From positions 434,001-498,000 of the forward strand of contig NZ_JAANYY010000002.1 of the NCBI RefSeq assembly GCF_012274265.1: DNA of 64,000 nucleotides, given 5' to 3'. Each line of letters begins with the position of its first letter. Position 1 is the first letter of the stretch. Under the pieces are notes generated by a model, which was not told the origin of the DNA, made no database searches, and saw nothing but the letters and a program-made list of their open reading frames with translations. The DNA comes from Sphingopyxis microcysteis (GTDB lineage Bacteria; Pseudomonadota; Alphaproteobacteria; Sphingomonadales; Sphingomonadaceae). The position numbers and the translations under genes were made by a program. This document shows, piece by piece, positions 16,165 to 24,440 of the stretch.

Positions 16165-17427
16165 ATGGCGGCGGACCCCACCCATCGGACCATCGAGGCG
16201 GTTTTCCGGATCGAGCGGGCGCGGCTGATCGCCGGGCTGGCGCGGCTGACCCGCGACGTCGACCGCGCCGAGGAGCTGGCGCAGGATGCGCTGCTGGTCG
16301 CGCTGACCGAATGGCCCGCCCGCGGCGTCCCCGACAATCCCGGCGCCTGGTTGATGGCGGCGGCGAAGCGGCGGGCGATCGACGGCATCCGCCACGCCCA
16401 GATGCAAAGCCGCAAACATGCCGAAATCGCTCGTGAACTGGACGAGGAGCAGGACATGAGCGCCGCGGCGGTCGAGGCGGCGCTCGACGATCCGCTGGGC
16501 GACGAGCTGCTGGGGCTGATCTTTGCCGCGTGCCACCCGGTGATCGGCGCCGAGGCGCGCGCCGCGCTGACGCTGCGGCTGGTCGGCGGGCTGACGGTGG
16601 AGGAGATTGCACGGGCGTTCCTTTCCAACGAAGCGGCGATCGCGGCGCGGATCACCCGGGCCAAGAAAGCCATTGCCAAGGCCGGGGTCCAGTTCGAAGT
16701 CCCCCGCGGCGCCGAGCTGGCGGCGCGGCTGCCGTCGGTGCTCGAAATCGTCTATCTGATCTTCAACGAAGGCTATGCCGCGACCGCGGGGCCGTCGCTG
16801 GTCCGCCCGCCGCTCTGTGCCGAGGCGCAGCGGCTGGCGCGCATCCTGGCCGGGCTGATGCCCGAGCAGCCCGAGGTGCTGGGGCTGCTCGCGTTGGTCG
16901 AGATCCAGGCGTCGCGGCTGGCGGCGCGCGCCGGTCCTGACGGTCAGTTCGTGCCGCTGACCGAGCAGAACCGGGCGCGCTGGGACCAGCTGCTCATCCG
17001 CCGCGGCCTCAACGCGCTCGAGCGCGCCGAGGCGCTGGGCGGCGCCGACGGACCTTATGCGTTGCAGGCCGCGCTCGCCGCCTGCCACGCCCGCGCCCGC
17101 CGCGCCGAGGACACCGACTGGCGGCGCATCGCGGCGCTGTACGACCGGCTGGGGCAGGTGATGCCTTCGCCCGTGGTCGAGCTGAACCGCGCGGTCGCGC
17201 ACAGCATGGCGTTCGGCCCCGACGCCGGACTGGCGCTGGTCGACCAGATCGCGGGCGACGCGGCGCTGCGCCACTATGCCCCGCTGCCCGCCGCGCGCGG
17301 CGACTTCCTGCTCCGCGCCGGTCGCCCCGCCGAGGCGAAGGCGGCGTTCGAGGCGGCGGCGGCGCTGGCGGGCAACGACCGTGAACGCGAATTCCTGCTC
17401 CGCCGCGCCGCGGGCTGCGCCGATTAG
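16165..17427 (+). CDS. ECF sigma factor with long C-terminal extension (ECF42-like)
   Basis: The 420-residue protein has sigma region 2 (FRIERARLIAGLARLTRDVD followed by AEELAQDALLVAL) and region 4 (LTLRLVGGLTVEEIARAFL followed by ITRAKKAI) within the first 175 residues. A roughly 240-residue helical, TPR-like extension follows (IFNEGYAATAGPSLVRPPLC, RGLNALERAEALGG and so on). This architecture, next to a DGPF gene, fits ECF42. No anti-sigma factor is adjacent, and the extension is thought to regulate such sigmas. Its TAG stop overlaps the stop of the convergent GNAT gene by three bases. Confidence 0.9.
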   Translation: MAADPTHRTIEAVFRIERARLIAGLARLTRDVDRAEELAQDALLVALTEWPARGVPDNPGAWLMAAAKRRAIDGIRHAQMQSRKHAEIARELDEEQDMSAAAVEAALDDPLGDELLGLIFAACHPVIGAEARAALTLRLVGGLTVEEIARAFLSNEAAIAARITRAKKAIAKAGVQFEVPRGAELAARLPSVLEIVYLIFNEGYAATAGPSLVRPPLCAEAQRLARILAGLMPEQPEVLGLLALVEIQASRLAARAGPDGQFVPLTEQNRARWDQLLIRRGLNALERAEALGGADGPYALQAALAACHARARRAEDTDWRRIAALYDRLGQVMPSPVVELNRAVAHSMAFGPDAGLALVDQIAGDAALRHYAPLPAARGDFLLRAGRPAEAKAAFEAAAALAGNDREREFLLRRAAGCAD

Positions 17428-17978
17428 CCGCCGGTCAGCGGCTTGCCCATGCGGATCAGCGGCACCCGCGCGCCGCCCGGCCCGGGAGCCTCGATCCGCT
17501 CGATCGGCGCATAGCCGCAGGCGCGGTTCAGCGGCTCGCCCGCCAGCGTCGCCATCATTTCGGCGCGGCGAAAGCCCGCGGCGCGCGCCGCATCCTCGCA
17601 CAGCGCCATGACCAGCCGCCCGACGCCGCGCCGCGCGAAATCGGGGTGGGTGTACATCGCGCGGATGCGCGCGGCGTCGACCGCGGGGTCGAGCGGCGCC
17701 GGGTCGCGCAGATCGGCGCTATGGTCGCCGCCATAGAGCGTCGCGCGGTGCGACCAGCCGCCGCAGCCCGCGATGCGCGCGCCGCCGTCCCCCGCCGCCG
17801 CCTCGACGATGAAATAGGTGCCGTCGGCGATCAGCTGGGTATCGAGCCCCATCACCGCGTGACTTGCGGCGATCTGGTCGGGGTCGAGAAAGCCGCGTTG
17901 CAGCTCGGCGATGGCGCGCGCCATCACGTCGCGCAGCGCGTCGAGGTCGGCGGGGGTGGCAAGGCGATGGGTGAACAT
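17424..17978 (-). CDS. GNAT-family N-acetyltransferase
   Basis: A 184-residue acetyltransferase. The acetyl-CoA loop is in RIRAMYTHPDFARRGVGRLV (residues 105-124), preceded by the family's beta-4 strand and followed by MALCEDAARAAGF. The start is placed at 17978 (MFTHRLATPADLDAL), because the longer open frame upstream lacks conserved features. The acceptor substrate cannot be inferred. The gene converges on the sigma factor gene, and the two stop codons overlap at TTAG, leaving no room for a terminator between them. Confidence 0.88.
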   Translation of the reverse strand: MFTHRLATPADLDALRDVMARAIAELQRGFLDPDQIAASHAVMGLDTQLIADGTYFIVEAAAGDGGARIAGCGGWSHRATLYGGDHSADLRDPAPLDPAVDAARIRAMYTHPDFARRGVGRLVMALCEDAARAAGFRRAEMMATLAGEPLNRACGYAPIERIEAPGPGGARVPLIRMGKPLTGG

Positions 17979-18051
17979 GGGGCGGCCTTTATGGGACGGG
18001 GCGTGGGCGAGTCCATGTGCGATGTGCGCCGCGCTTTTGCCCCGAAGTCCG

Positions 18052-18134
18052 TTCCCCGGCGAAAGCCGGGGCCCAGGGCGCTCCACGACCGGCGTTGCTT
18101 CAGGACGCCCTGGACCCCGGCTTTCGCCGGGGAG
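18052..18134. repeat. palindromic repeat, kind R3
   Basis: The ends TTCCCCGGCGAAAGCCGGGG and CCCCGGCTTTCGCCGGGGA flank a core related to the ccmH-borne copy (both have CCAGGGCG and its complement). It lies between the start of the GNAT gene and the stop of the helix-turn-helix protein gene. Confidence 0.85.
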
Positions 18135-18169
18135 CAGATGTCGTCCGGGATGGCGAAGGGGGGAGCGCG

Positions 18170-19129
18170 TCAGCCGCTGGCGCTTTTGCGCACGCTTCCG
18201 CCCTCCGCAACCTGATCGTTCGCCGGATCGAGCAAAGCGAAAAAGGCGCGGCGCGCGGCTTCGCCCGCGATCAGCAGCGGGGTGACCTCGGCCGCGCGCA
18301 GGTTTTCGTAAACTTCCAGCTCGTCGTCATCGAGCGCGCGGGCATAGGCGGGGTCGCCGAACTGCCCCTCCTCGTGCCCCCAGAAATCGGCGGGCGGCGG
18401 GAAATCGGTGCGCCAGTCGCCCGCATGGTCGTCGAACCACACGGTCATCGCCGCCGCTGCCTCTTCGGGGGTTTCGCTGCCATCGTCGCCATAGCCCGGA
18501 TCGGCGGAAATCTGCGCAACTTGACGCGCGATTTCACTATCCCCGGCCAGTGCCGCGATCGGGTCGGTGCAGCGGTCGCGCGCCGCCAGCCAGACGGCGA
18601 GCGCGGCGATCAGGTCGCCCGGCGCGTCCTCTGCGCCCGCGTCGCCCGCGGCGCCCGGCGCCGCCGCGGCGTCGAACAGCGCCAGAAAGCCCGGCCAGTC
18701 GGCCGCGATCGACTGCGCCAGCATATCTTCGCCCGCCTCCGCGCGCGTTTCGACCATGCGGTCGAGCCGCGCGAGCATCGCGAGGCCAAGGCGGCTGTCG
18801 ATGCGGCGACGCTTGATAAAGCTGCGGCCGTCCTCGCGTTGCAGCTCGGTGGTTTCGTCATGCCCCCAGATCGCGCGGTCGAGCAGTTCGTCGACGAGCC
18901 GCCCGCGCGCGATCAGCAGTGCCGCGCCGCAGCCGAGCCGGAACGCCGCGCCCGCGGGCCGCTGTTTCAGCTGATAGACGGCGGCGGGCGACATGCCGAC
19001 CTTTGCCGCCGAAATTTTCACCGACCCGTTGGTGGCGAACGCCTCCAGAAATTCGCGCTGGAGCTGCGGCGTCCAGTGATAGCTAGCGGGGGCAGGGATT
19101 TGCGCGGGGTCATAGGGGTAGTCGTCCAT
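18170..19129 (-). CDS. unknown protein with N-terminal helix-turn-helix
   Basis: No named family is recognised. The 319-residue protein opens with YHWTPQLQREFLEAFATNGS, then VKISAAKVGMSPAAVYQLKQ, a helix-turn-helix resembling small terminase subunits. Next comes a helical region with ELQREDGRSFIKRRRIDSRL and LAMLARLDRMVETRAE. The remainder is acidic, with FFPPADFWGHEEGQFG-like segments (DFPPPADFWGHEEG) and a coil near the end. Composition matches the host, so it does not look newly acquired. A phage-derived regulator adopted by the host is one possibility. AAGGACG precedes the start. Confidence 0.65.
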   Translation of the reverse strand: MDDYPYDPAQIPAPASYHWTPQLQREFLEAFATNGSVKISAAKVGMSPAAVYQLKQRPAGAAFRLGCGAALLIARGRLVDELLDRAIWGHDETTELQREDGRSFIKRRRIDSRLGLAMLARLDRMVETRAEAGEDMLAQSIAADWPGFLALFDAAAAPGAAGDAGAEDAPGDLIAALAVWLAARDRCTDPIAALAGDSEIARQVAQISADPGYGDDGSETPEEAAAAMTVWFDDHAGDWRTDFPPPADFWGHEEGQFGDPAYARALDDDELEVYENLRAAEVTPLLIAGEAARRAFFALLDPANDQVAEGGSVRKSASG

Positions 19130-19221
19130 CGATTCGTCCTTTCGGTTGGTTGAAACCGATAGAATGAACCATATGGGTGAAATGTAGGAAAGGGGGATTT
19201 TCTACCTTTTTAGCTATCTTG

Positions 19222-19239
19222 TTTGTCTCGCCAGACAAA
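19222..19239. promoter_or_regulatory. palindrome ahead of the OLD-like gene
   Basis: TTTGTCT-CGCC-AGACAAA is a perfect 7-bp dyad about 32 bases upstream of the TTG start, inside the A+T-rich leader. It could be an operator, or a hairpin in the 5' leader. No binding protein can be named. Confidence 0.45.
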
Positions 19240-19270
19240 TCTATCTTGAGGAATATCTGGGAGGAAGCGA

Positions 19271-20995
19271 TTGTTAAAGGTATCAAAAGTCGAGCTGACC
19301 AGCGGGGTATCGTTTCATCCTGCTGCTTTGACGGTGGTGATTGGTCCCAATAATGGCGGAAAAAGTCAATTTCTTAGAGATATTAAGGCTAAAATCTCGA
19401 CGCCACGAGCGCACACACCTAGTGTACTTGATGCTGACATAGAGGCACTTCCAAGTTGGCGTGCCTTGTTAGACAAACTGGCCTCAAATCTGAAGAAGGA
19501 TGAGAAGGGGAACCTTATATTTGACCGACTAGGGGTGGACTTGGTCAAATCTGATCATCTGAGGCATCACGAAAGTAACGTGCAGCCCTTTATGGTGAAT
19601 GAATCTAGGCAACAGCACGTCGATCAGCAGAAAAGTGCGTTAGAGTTCTTTGGCCATTTCTATTTGGCTAATCTTGGAACCGAGACGAGGCTCAATCTGA
19701 TTGCACGTCAGAAATCGGTGGAGGCACATATCGTCGGCCCGAGTTCGGTTGCTGGGGCTATGCACGCTGCCGATACCAAAGTCATCAACTGGATAAACGA
19801 GCAAGTTCGAGGAGCTTTCCAAAGCGATCTGATTGTCGATGATAGCGTGCTCTTTCAGATCGGAATTGTGCTTGGCGATGCCGAGGCTGTGCCGACGCAT
19901 CATCAAGAGCGTAGAATCGCATTGGGAACGCTTCGTAAGGCAGAGGAGCAGGGCGATGGGGTACGTGCCTACTGTGGAGTCGTCGCGGCGGCGGCGACAA
20001 CCGACCGGTCTATTGTCCTGATAGACGAGCCCGAAGCATTCTTACATCCGCCCCAGGCACTCTTGATGGGCAGAGCTTTGGCGCGCCTCAACGGCATGGG
20101 AGCGCAAGTCTTTGTTGCCACGCACAGCGCGGAAGTGTTGCGCGGCATTATAGGTGAAACGACCGACGTCCAAATTCTTCGTCTCACTGAAACTGATTCT
20201 GGATTTCGTTCTAGATTGATCGATTCAAAAGACCTCCGAGAAATATCGAGAGATCCTCTTCTATCTTCTGCTCGTGTCCTCGACGGGCTTTTCTATCGAG
20301 GAGTTGTCATAGCGGAGTCCGATTCAGATGTAGCAATTTACCGTCAGGTATTGGAGCAAGCAGACGGAAGCGGTTCTATCCACTTTTTAAACGCGTATGG
20401 GAAGTCGGCGGCGATTAAGATGACCGCTCCTTATCGGAATATGGGGACGGGTCATGCTGTTATCGTTGATTTCGATATCCTTCGCGATGGCCTCGAGTTT
20501 CAGCGTCTCGTTGAAGCTCTTGGCGGGTCTTGGGAGGATTTTCGCGACGATTATAGGATTCTGATGGATGAAATTGAGGCTGCTGATCGGCCTGAAGATA
20601 GGGTGGCGGCGGCCGAAGTCGCGATCCAAGACATGCTTGGGATAATCCGTTCTGACAAACTAGGTCGAGATCGTCTGGCGGCTCTACGCCACCCTATTCG
20701 ATTGGTCAGAGATAAGGCTAGTGCGTGGTCTGAACTGAAAAAAAAGGGGCGTGAAGGCCTCTCGGAAGACGGGAGGGGACTTTTTGACAAGATCGAAGCG
20801 CAAAGCGCCTCGATCGGCCTGTTTATTGTCCCGTGTGGCGAGCGTGAATCTTGGCTGCCCGGAATAGTTGATTATTCGCGCAATAAATCTGCATGGACGG
20901 AAGATGCGTTGTCCGCCGTAGCAAGCGGGAATCTCCAAAATGACCACCCTCTTAGAGTTTTCATGGAACGAGTCCGCAAATTCGTACTGGCATAG
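19271..20995 (+). CDS. OLD-like ATPase with C-terminal TOPRIM nuclease domain
   Basis: This 574-residue protein starts at TTG 19271 behind GGGAGGAAG. The N-terminal ABC/SMC-type ATPase has Walker A GPNNGGKSQ (residues 25-33), Walker B SIVLIDEPEAFLHP and an H-loop FVATHSAEVL. The C-terminal TOPRIM domain shows its acidic glutamate in VIAESDSDVAIY and the DxD in VIVDFDILRD. This is the layout of overcoming-lysogenization-defect (OLD) nucleases. It is a single gene with neither a UvrD-like (Gabija) nor another partner beside it. Base composition is clearly more A+T-rich than its neighbours, so recent horizontal transfer and an anti-phage role are likely inferences. Confidence 0.85.
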   Translation: MLKVSKVELTSGVSFHPAALTVVIGPNNGGKSQFLRDIKAKISTPRAHTPSVLDADIEALPSWRALLDKLASNLKKDEKGNLIFDRLGVDLVKSDHLRHHESNVQPFMVNESRQQHVDQQKSALEFFGHFYLANLGTETRLNLIARQKSVEAHIVGPSSVAGAMHAADTKVINWINEQVRGAFQSDLIVDDSVLFQIGIVLGDAEAVPTHHQERRIALGTLRKAEEQGDGVRAYCGVVAAAATTDRSIVLIDEPEAFLHPPQALLMGRALARLNGMGAQVFVATHSAEVLRGIIGETTDVQILRLTETDSGFRSRLIDSKDLREISRDPLLSSARVLDGLFYRGVVIAESDSDVAIYRQVLEQADGSGSIHFLNAYGKSAAIKMTAPYRNMGTGHAVIVDFDILRDGLEFQRLVEALGGSWEDFRDDYRILMDEIEAADRPEDRVAAAEVAIQDMLGIIRSDKLGRDRLAALRHPIRLVRDKASAWSELKKKGREGLSEDGRGLFDKIEAQSASIGLFIVPCGERESWLPGIVDYSRNKSAWTEDALSAVASGNLQNDHPLRVFMERVRKFVLA

Positions 20996-21035
20996 CTTTC
21001 CTCCATCCCTTCGCGGTCAGCGGCGGATGAGCTAA

Positions 21036-22700
21036 TTACGCCCCATTCGCCGCCGACAAAATCGCCCGCACACTCGCCGTCGCCACGTCGGTATCCAGCC
21101 CGCAGCCGAACAGGCTTTTCCCGTCCGCCGTGCGGCATTCGACGTAGGCCGCGGCCTGCACATTGCTGCCCTGGCCGATCGCGTGCTCGCTATAGTCGAC
21201 GATGTCCATCACCGGGCCGCCGCTTTCGCTGAGCGCGGCGATGACGCTCGACATCAGGCCGTTGCCGCGGCCGCTGACGCTGCGGGGGGTGCCGTCGATG
21301 GTGAGCTTGCCGGCGAAGATGCGGTCGGCGCCGCTGTGCGTCTCGGACCAGTCGACGAGCTGGAAGCGCTTGCCCGATGTGGCGAGATACTGGCCCTCGA
21401 ACGCTTGCCAGATGTCTTCGGCGCCGAGTTCGCGGCTGGTCTGGTCGGCGAGCGCTTGCACGACATGGCTGAAGCTGGCCTGCATTTTCTTGGGCAGTTT
21501 CAGCCCCTTGTCCTGTTCGAGCACCCAGGCGACACCGCCCTTACCCGACTGGCTGTTGACGCGGATCACCGCTTCATAGCTGCGGCCCAAATCGGCGGGG
21601 TCGATGGGGAGGTAGGGGACTTCCCAGCGCTCGTCATTCTGGCGTTCGCGCGCGGCGAAGCCTTTCTTGATCGCGTCCTGATGGCTACCCGAAAAGGCGG
21701 TGTACACCAGCTCGCCGCCATAGGGGTGGCGCGGGTGGACGGGCAAATTGTTGCAATATTCGACCGTCTGGATGACTTCGTCGATGTTCGAGAAGTCGAG
21801 CGCGGGGTCGACGCCCTGCGTGTACATGTTGAGCGCGATGGTGACGAGGCAGGTGTTGCCGGTGCGCTCGCCATTGCCGAACAAACAGCCCTCGATGCGG
21901 TCGGCGCCCGCGAGCAGGCCAAGCTCGGCCGCCGCGACGCCGGTGCCGCGGTCGTTGTGGGTGTGCAGCGAGATGATCGCGCGGTCGCGGTTCGGCAGGT
22001 TCTTGCAGAAATATTCGATCTGGTCGGCGTAGATGTTCGGCGTCGACGCCTCGACCGTCGCGGGCAGGTTGAGGATGATCGGCTTGTCGGCGGTGGGCTG
22101 GAGGATGTCCATCACCGCTTCACAGCATTCGATGCTGAAATCGAGCTCGGCGGTCGAAAAGGTTTCGGGGCTGTACTCGAAGCGCCAGTCGGTGCCGGGC
22201 AGGCGCGCGGCATTGTCGCGGAGCTGCTTCGCGCCCTCGACCGCGATGCCCTTGATCTCGTCCATCTCCATGCCGAAGACGATCTTGCGCCAGGCGGGGC
22301 TGACCGCGTTATAGACGTGAACGATCGCGGCCCGAGCGCCTTCGAGGCTGTCGAAGCTGGTGCGGATGAGGTCGGCGCGGCTCTGCGTCAGCACCTGCGG
22401 GGTGACGCCGTCCGGGATGCGGCCCGAGCGCACGAGGTTCTGGATATAGTCGAAGTCGGTCGCGCCGCTGGCGGGAAAGCCGACCTCGATCTCCTTGAAC
22501 CCGATGCGGACGAGCAGGTCGAAGAAGCGGGTCTTTTTCTCGGCATCCATCGGGTCGATCAGCGACTGGTTGCCATCGCGGAGGTCAGTCGAGAGCCAGA
22601 TCGGCGCCGCAGTGGTGACGCGGGCGGGCCATTCGCGGGTCGCGAGCGGAACCTGCGGGAAGGGGCTATATTTCGCGGACGGATCGCGGAGCATGGTCAT
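21036..22700 (-). CDS. leuA: 2-isopropylmalate synthase
   Basis: LeuA condenses acetyl-CoA with 2-oxoisovalerate in the first committed step of leucine synthesis. The 554 residues show the catalytic entry motif LSTDLRDGNQSLIDPM, the metal-binding HTHNDRGTGVA and the loop GCLFGNGERTGN. A C-terminal regulatory domain (about residues 430-554) would bind leucine. The length fits the longer, yeast/actinobacterial-like LeuA branch rather than the 510-residue enterobacterial one. Start codons at 22700 and 22694 (MTM) are both possible. A leucine-rich leader peptide is encoded about 80 bases upstream, which implies attenuation control. Confidence 0.95.
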   Translation of the reverse strand: MTMLRDPSAKYSPFPQVPLATREWPARVTTAAPIWLSTDLRDGNQSLIDPMDAEKKTRFFDLLVRIGFKEIEVGFPASGATDFDYIQNLVRSGRIPDGVTPQVLTQSRADLIRTSFDSLEGARAAIVHVYNAVSPAWRKIVFGMEMDEIKGIAVEGAKQLRDNAARLPGTDWRFEYSPETFSTAELDFSIECCEAVMDILQPTADKPIILNLPATVEASTPNIYADQIEYFCKNLPNRDRAIISLHTHNDRGTGVAAAELGLLAGADRIEGCLFGNGERTGNTCLVTIALNMYTQGVDPALDFSNIDEVIQTVEYCNNLPVHPRHPYGGELVYTAFSGSHQDAIKKGFAARERQNDERWEVPYLPIDPADLGRSYEAVIRVNSQSGKGGVAWVLEQDKGLKLPKKMQASFSHVVQALADQTSRELGAEDIWQAFEGQYLATSGKRFQLVDWSETHSGADRIFAGKLTIDGTPRSVSGRGNGLMSSVIAALSESGGPVMDIVDYSEHAIGQGSNVQAAAYVECRTADGKSLFGCGLDTDVATASVRAILSAANGA

Positions 22701-22799
22701 GGTGAGCTAACTTCTTCTGGTGGTTGCGTCGGTGTCGGTCGGACCCTTGAGCGGGTGGCCGCGACTAACGCGCAGCCAGTGTCACGCCCAAGGGCGTGT
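22701..22799 (-). promoter_or_regulatory. leuA attenuator region
   Basis: It holds the hairpin CACGCCC/GGGCGTG (22784-22799), which overlaps the leader peptide's last codons, and then a second possible stem, GGCTGCG pairing with CGCGGCC, in the 40 bases beyond. No clear T-run follows, so whether it works by intrinsic termination or by masking the leuA start cannot be told by eye. Confidence 0.55.
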
Positions 22800-22832
22800 A
22801 AGTCGCAGAAGAAGAAGGGCGTTGCCGCGCAT
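22782..22832 (-). CDS. leucine-rich leader peptide of leuA
   Basis: A 16-codon frame on the same strand as leuA encodes MRGNALLLLRLTRPWA, with four consecutive leucine codons and a fifth two codons later, then TGA. The stop lies about 80 bases before the leuA start. Leucine starvation would stall ribosomes on the Leu run and alter folding of the downstream leader. The sequence CACGCCC-TT-GGGCGTG at its 3' end is a perfect 7-bp hairpin. The peptide is too short for standard gene calling. Its composition and position make an attenuator function very likely. Confidence 0.85.
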   Translation of the reverse strand: MRGNALLLLRLTRPWA

Positions 22833-23001
22833 GGCCGTGCCAATGATGCAAAATGTCGCGCTTGGCAAGGGGGGAGTGGGAAAATTGCGTGATAGCGCCG
22901 TGCCGCGTACCCACCCCGCTGCGACTAGCGCACCTGCGGTGCGGCAAGTCTCGCTCCCCTCCCGCAGGCGGGAGGGGTTGGGGGTGGGCCTGACTTCCGC
23001 G

Positions 23002-23487
23002 CTACCCTTTGACCCACTCCACCTTGGGATCATTGAAATCGACGACATCGGCGAGCTCGTACACATTGGGATAGCCATAGCCGACGAGGTTGATGAAGGT
23101 CTGGATATTGAGCGCGAGCGCGGCCGCCTTGACCGGCACCGGGGCGACATTGTTGCGGAAATTATTGTTGCAATAGATGAGGATGGGGCGGTCGGGGTTG
23201 GCGCCGATCACCGCGGCGAGGCTGTCCGCGGTGAAATCGGTCAGCGGCAGGTTGACCGCGCCCTTGATATGCCCGCGCCGGAAAGCGTCGCTGGAGCGCG
23301 CGTCGAGGAGCAGGGTGCCGGGCTTCGCGGCTTCGGCCTTGAACGCGTCGAAGGCGAGCAGGCGACTGGCCCGCGCGGGCGCGACGCCGGCGGTGAGCGT
23401 CTGAAAGGCGGGATAATCGATTTGCGGATTGGCTTGCGCAAGCGCGGGGGTGGCGGCGAATACGGCGGCGAGCAGCAGGATACGCAT
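23002..23487 (-). CDS. periplasmic rhodanese-like protein
   Basis: The 161 residues begin with a cleavable signal peptide (MRILLLAAVFAATPALAQA) and form one rhodanese domain: LLLDARSSDAFRRGHIKGAV, then the active-site loop ILIYCNNNFRNN with the persulfide-carrying cysteine near residue 107. The final segment is YGYPNVYELADVVDF. Single-domain periplasmic rhodaneses transfer sulfane sulfur or act on thiols; the acceptor here is unknown. It is transcribed toward leuA, with the leucine leader about 170 bp downstream. Confidence 0.9.
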   Translation of the reverse strand: MRILLLAAVFAATPALAQANPQIDYPAFQTLTAGVAPARASRLLAFDAFKAEAAKPGTLLLDARSSDAFRRGHIKGAVNLPLTDFTADSLAAVIGANPDRPILIYCNNNFRNNVAPVPVKAAALALNIQTFINLVGYGYPNVYELADVVDFNDPKVEWVKG

Positions 23488-23546
23488 GATGGTCCTCCCT
23501 TGGTTGCGGGGAGGTTAGGCAGCGCGCGATGGATGGGGCATGAATG

Positions 23547-23687
23547 ATCCTCCCTGTGCCGAAGGCATGGGGAGGTGGCAGCGCGACGCGCTGACGGAGG
23601 GGCTTTGACACTACCGTTGCGGCCCCTCCACCATCCCCGCTTTCGCGGGGACGGTCCCCCTCCCCACGGCTTCGCCGCAGGGAGGAT
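23547..23687. repeat. long palindromic repeat, kind R4 (with an extra inner stem)
   Basis: It has the usual R4 ends (ATCCTCCCTGTGCCGAAGGC and complement) but contains an additional CCCCGCTTTCGCGGGG stem beside CCACC. It fills the gap between the rhodanese and YceI genes. Confidence 0.85.
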
Positions 23688-23697
23688 TGGGACCGCG

Positions 23698-24345
23698 TTA
23701 CTGCTTTTCGAACGCGGCGTGGATTTCGAGTTCGACTTCGTCGCTGACCGCGGGGATGCCGTAGGTGATGCCGAAATCGCTGCGGCGGATCGTGGTTTCG
23801 GCGTTGAAGCCGACGGTGGCCTTCTTGTTGTACGGATTGGTCCCGGCGCCGTGGAAATCGACGTCGAGGGTGACCGGCTTGGTGACGCCGTTGAGGGTCA
23901 GATTGCCGGTGACCTTCGCTTCGTCGCCGTCGTCGTCCAAGACGACGCGGGTCGACACGAATTTGGCGTCGGCGGGGGCGGGGCCGAAGAAGTCGGGCTT
24001 GCCGCCGTCCTTGCCCGCGCGGAGCAGATGGCCGGTGAGGCCGCTGCTGGCGGTTGTGACCTTGGCCACGGGGATCGTCACATCGACCCTGGACGCGCCG
24101 GGATTGGCGGGGTCGATGACGAGCGTGCCGGTGACGTCGCCGAAGATGCCGCTATAGTCGCTGAAACCGAAATGATCGACTTCCCAGACCACCATCGTGT
24201 GGCCCGCGTCGGCGGCATAGGTGCCCGCGGCGACGCGCGACTTGTCGGGGGCGCCCGGCATTCCGGGGCTTTGGGCGACGACGACGGGAACCGCGACGAC
24301 GGCGGCGGCGAGAGCGGCGAGCGGGATGATGCGGCGCATGAACAT
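23698..24345 (-). CDS. YceI-family periplasmic lipid-binding-like protein
   Basis: From ATG 24345, preceded by CAGGAG, the protein has 215 residues with a signal peptide (MRRIIPLAALAAAVVAVPVV). YceI features follow: GHTMVVWEVDHFGFSDYSGIFG, KVTGNLTLNGVTKPVTLDVD and TIRRSDFGITYGIPAVSDEV near the end. The fold is an eight-stranded lipocalin-like barrel that binds isoprenoids in studied members. The frame continues upstream of 24345, but nothing there looks coding. The stop is next to an R4 repeat. Confidence 0.93.
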   Translation of the reverse strand: MFMRRIIPLAALAAAVVAVPVVVAQSPGMPGAPDKSRVAAGTYAADAGHTMVVWEVDHFGFSDYSGIFGDVTGTLVIDPANPGASRVDVTIPVAKVTTASSGLTGHLLRAGKDGGKPDFFGPAPADAKFVSTRVVLDDDGDEAKVTGNLTLNGVTKPVTLDVDFHGAGTNPYNKKATVGFNAETTIRRSDFGITYGIPAVSDEVELEIHAAFEKQ

Positions 24346-24440
24346 GAACTCCTGTTGGGGGTGCGCGCAAGCTAGGCCGCGCGCGGCGTGGCGGTCAATC
24401 ACGAGGCTGGAAACGCTGCGTTTCGCGATCGGGTTCCCGC

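Noticed and set aside
15655-17601. A 648-codon minus-strand frame opposite the YciI and sigma genes
   Set aside because: No recognisable motifs; the plus-strand genes account for the region.
17979-18086. A 36-residue N-terminal extension of the GNAT protein
   Set aside because: The extension is mostly translated repeat R3 sequence (RPGPRLSPG) and lacks family similarity.
19271-20995. Gabija or PARIS defence system
   Set aside because: Only one ATPase/TOPRIM protein is present; there is no UvrD-like helicase or second PARIS subunit next to it.
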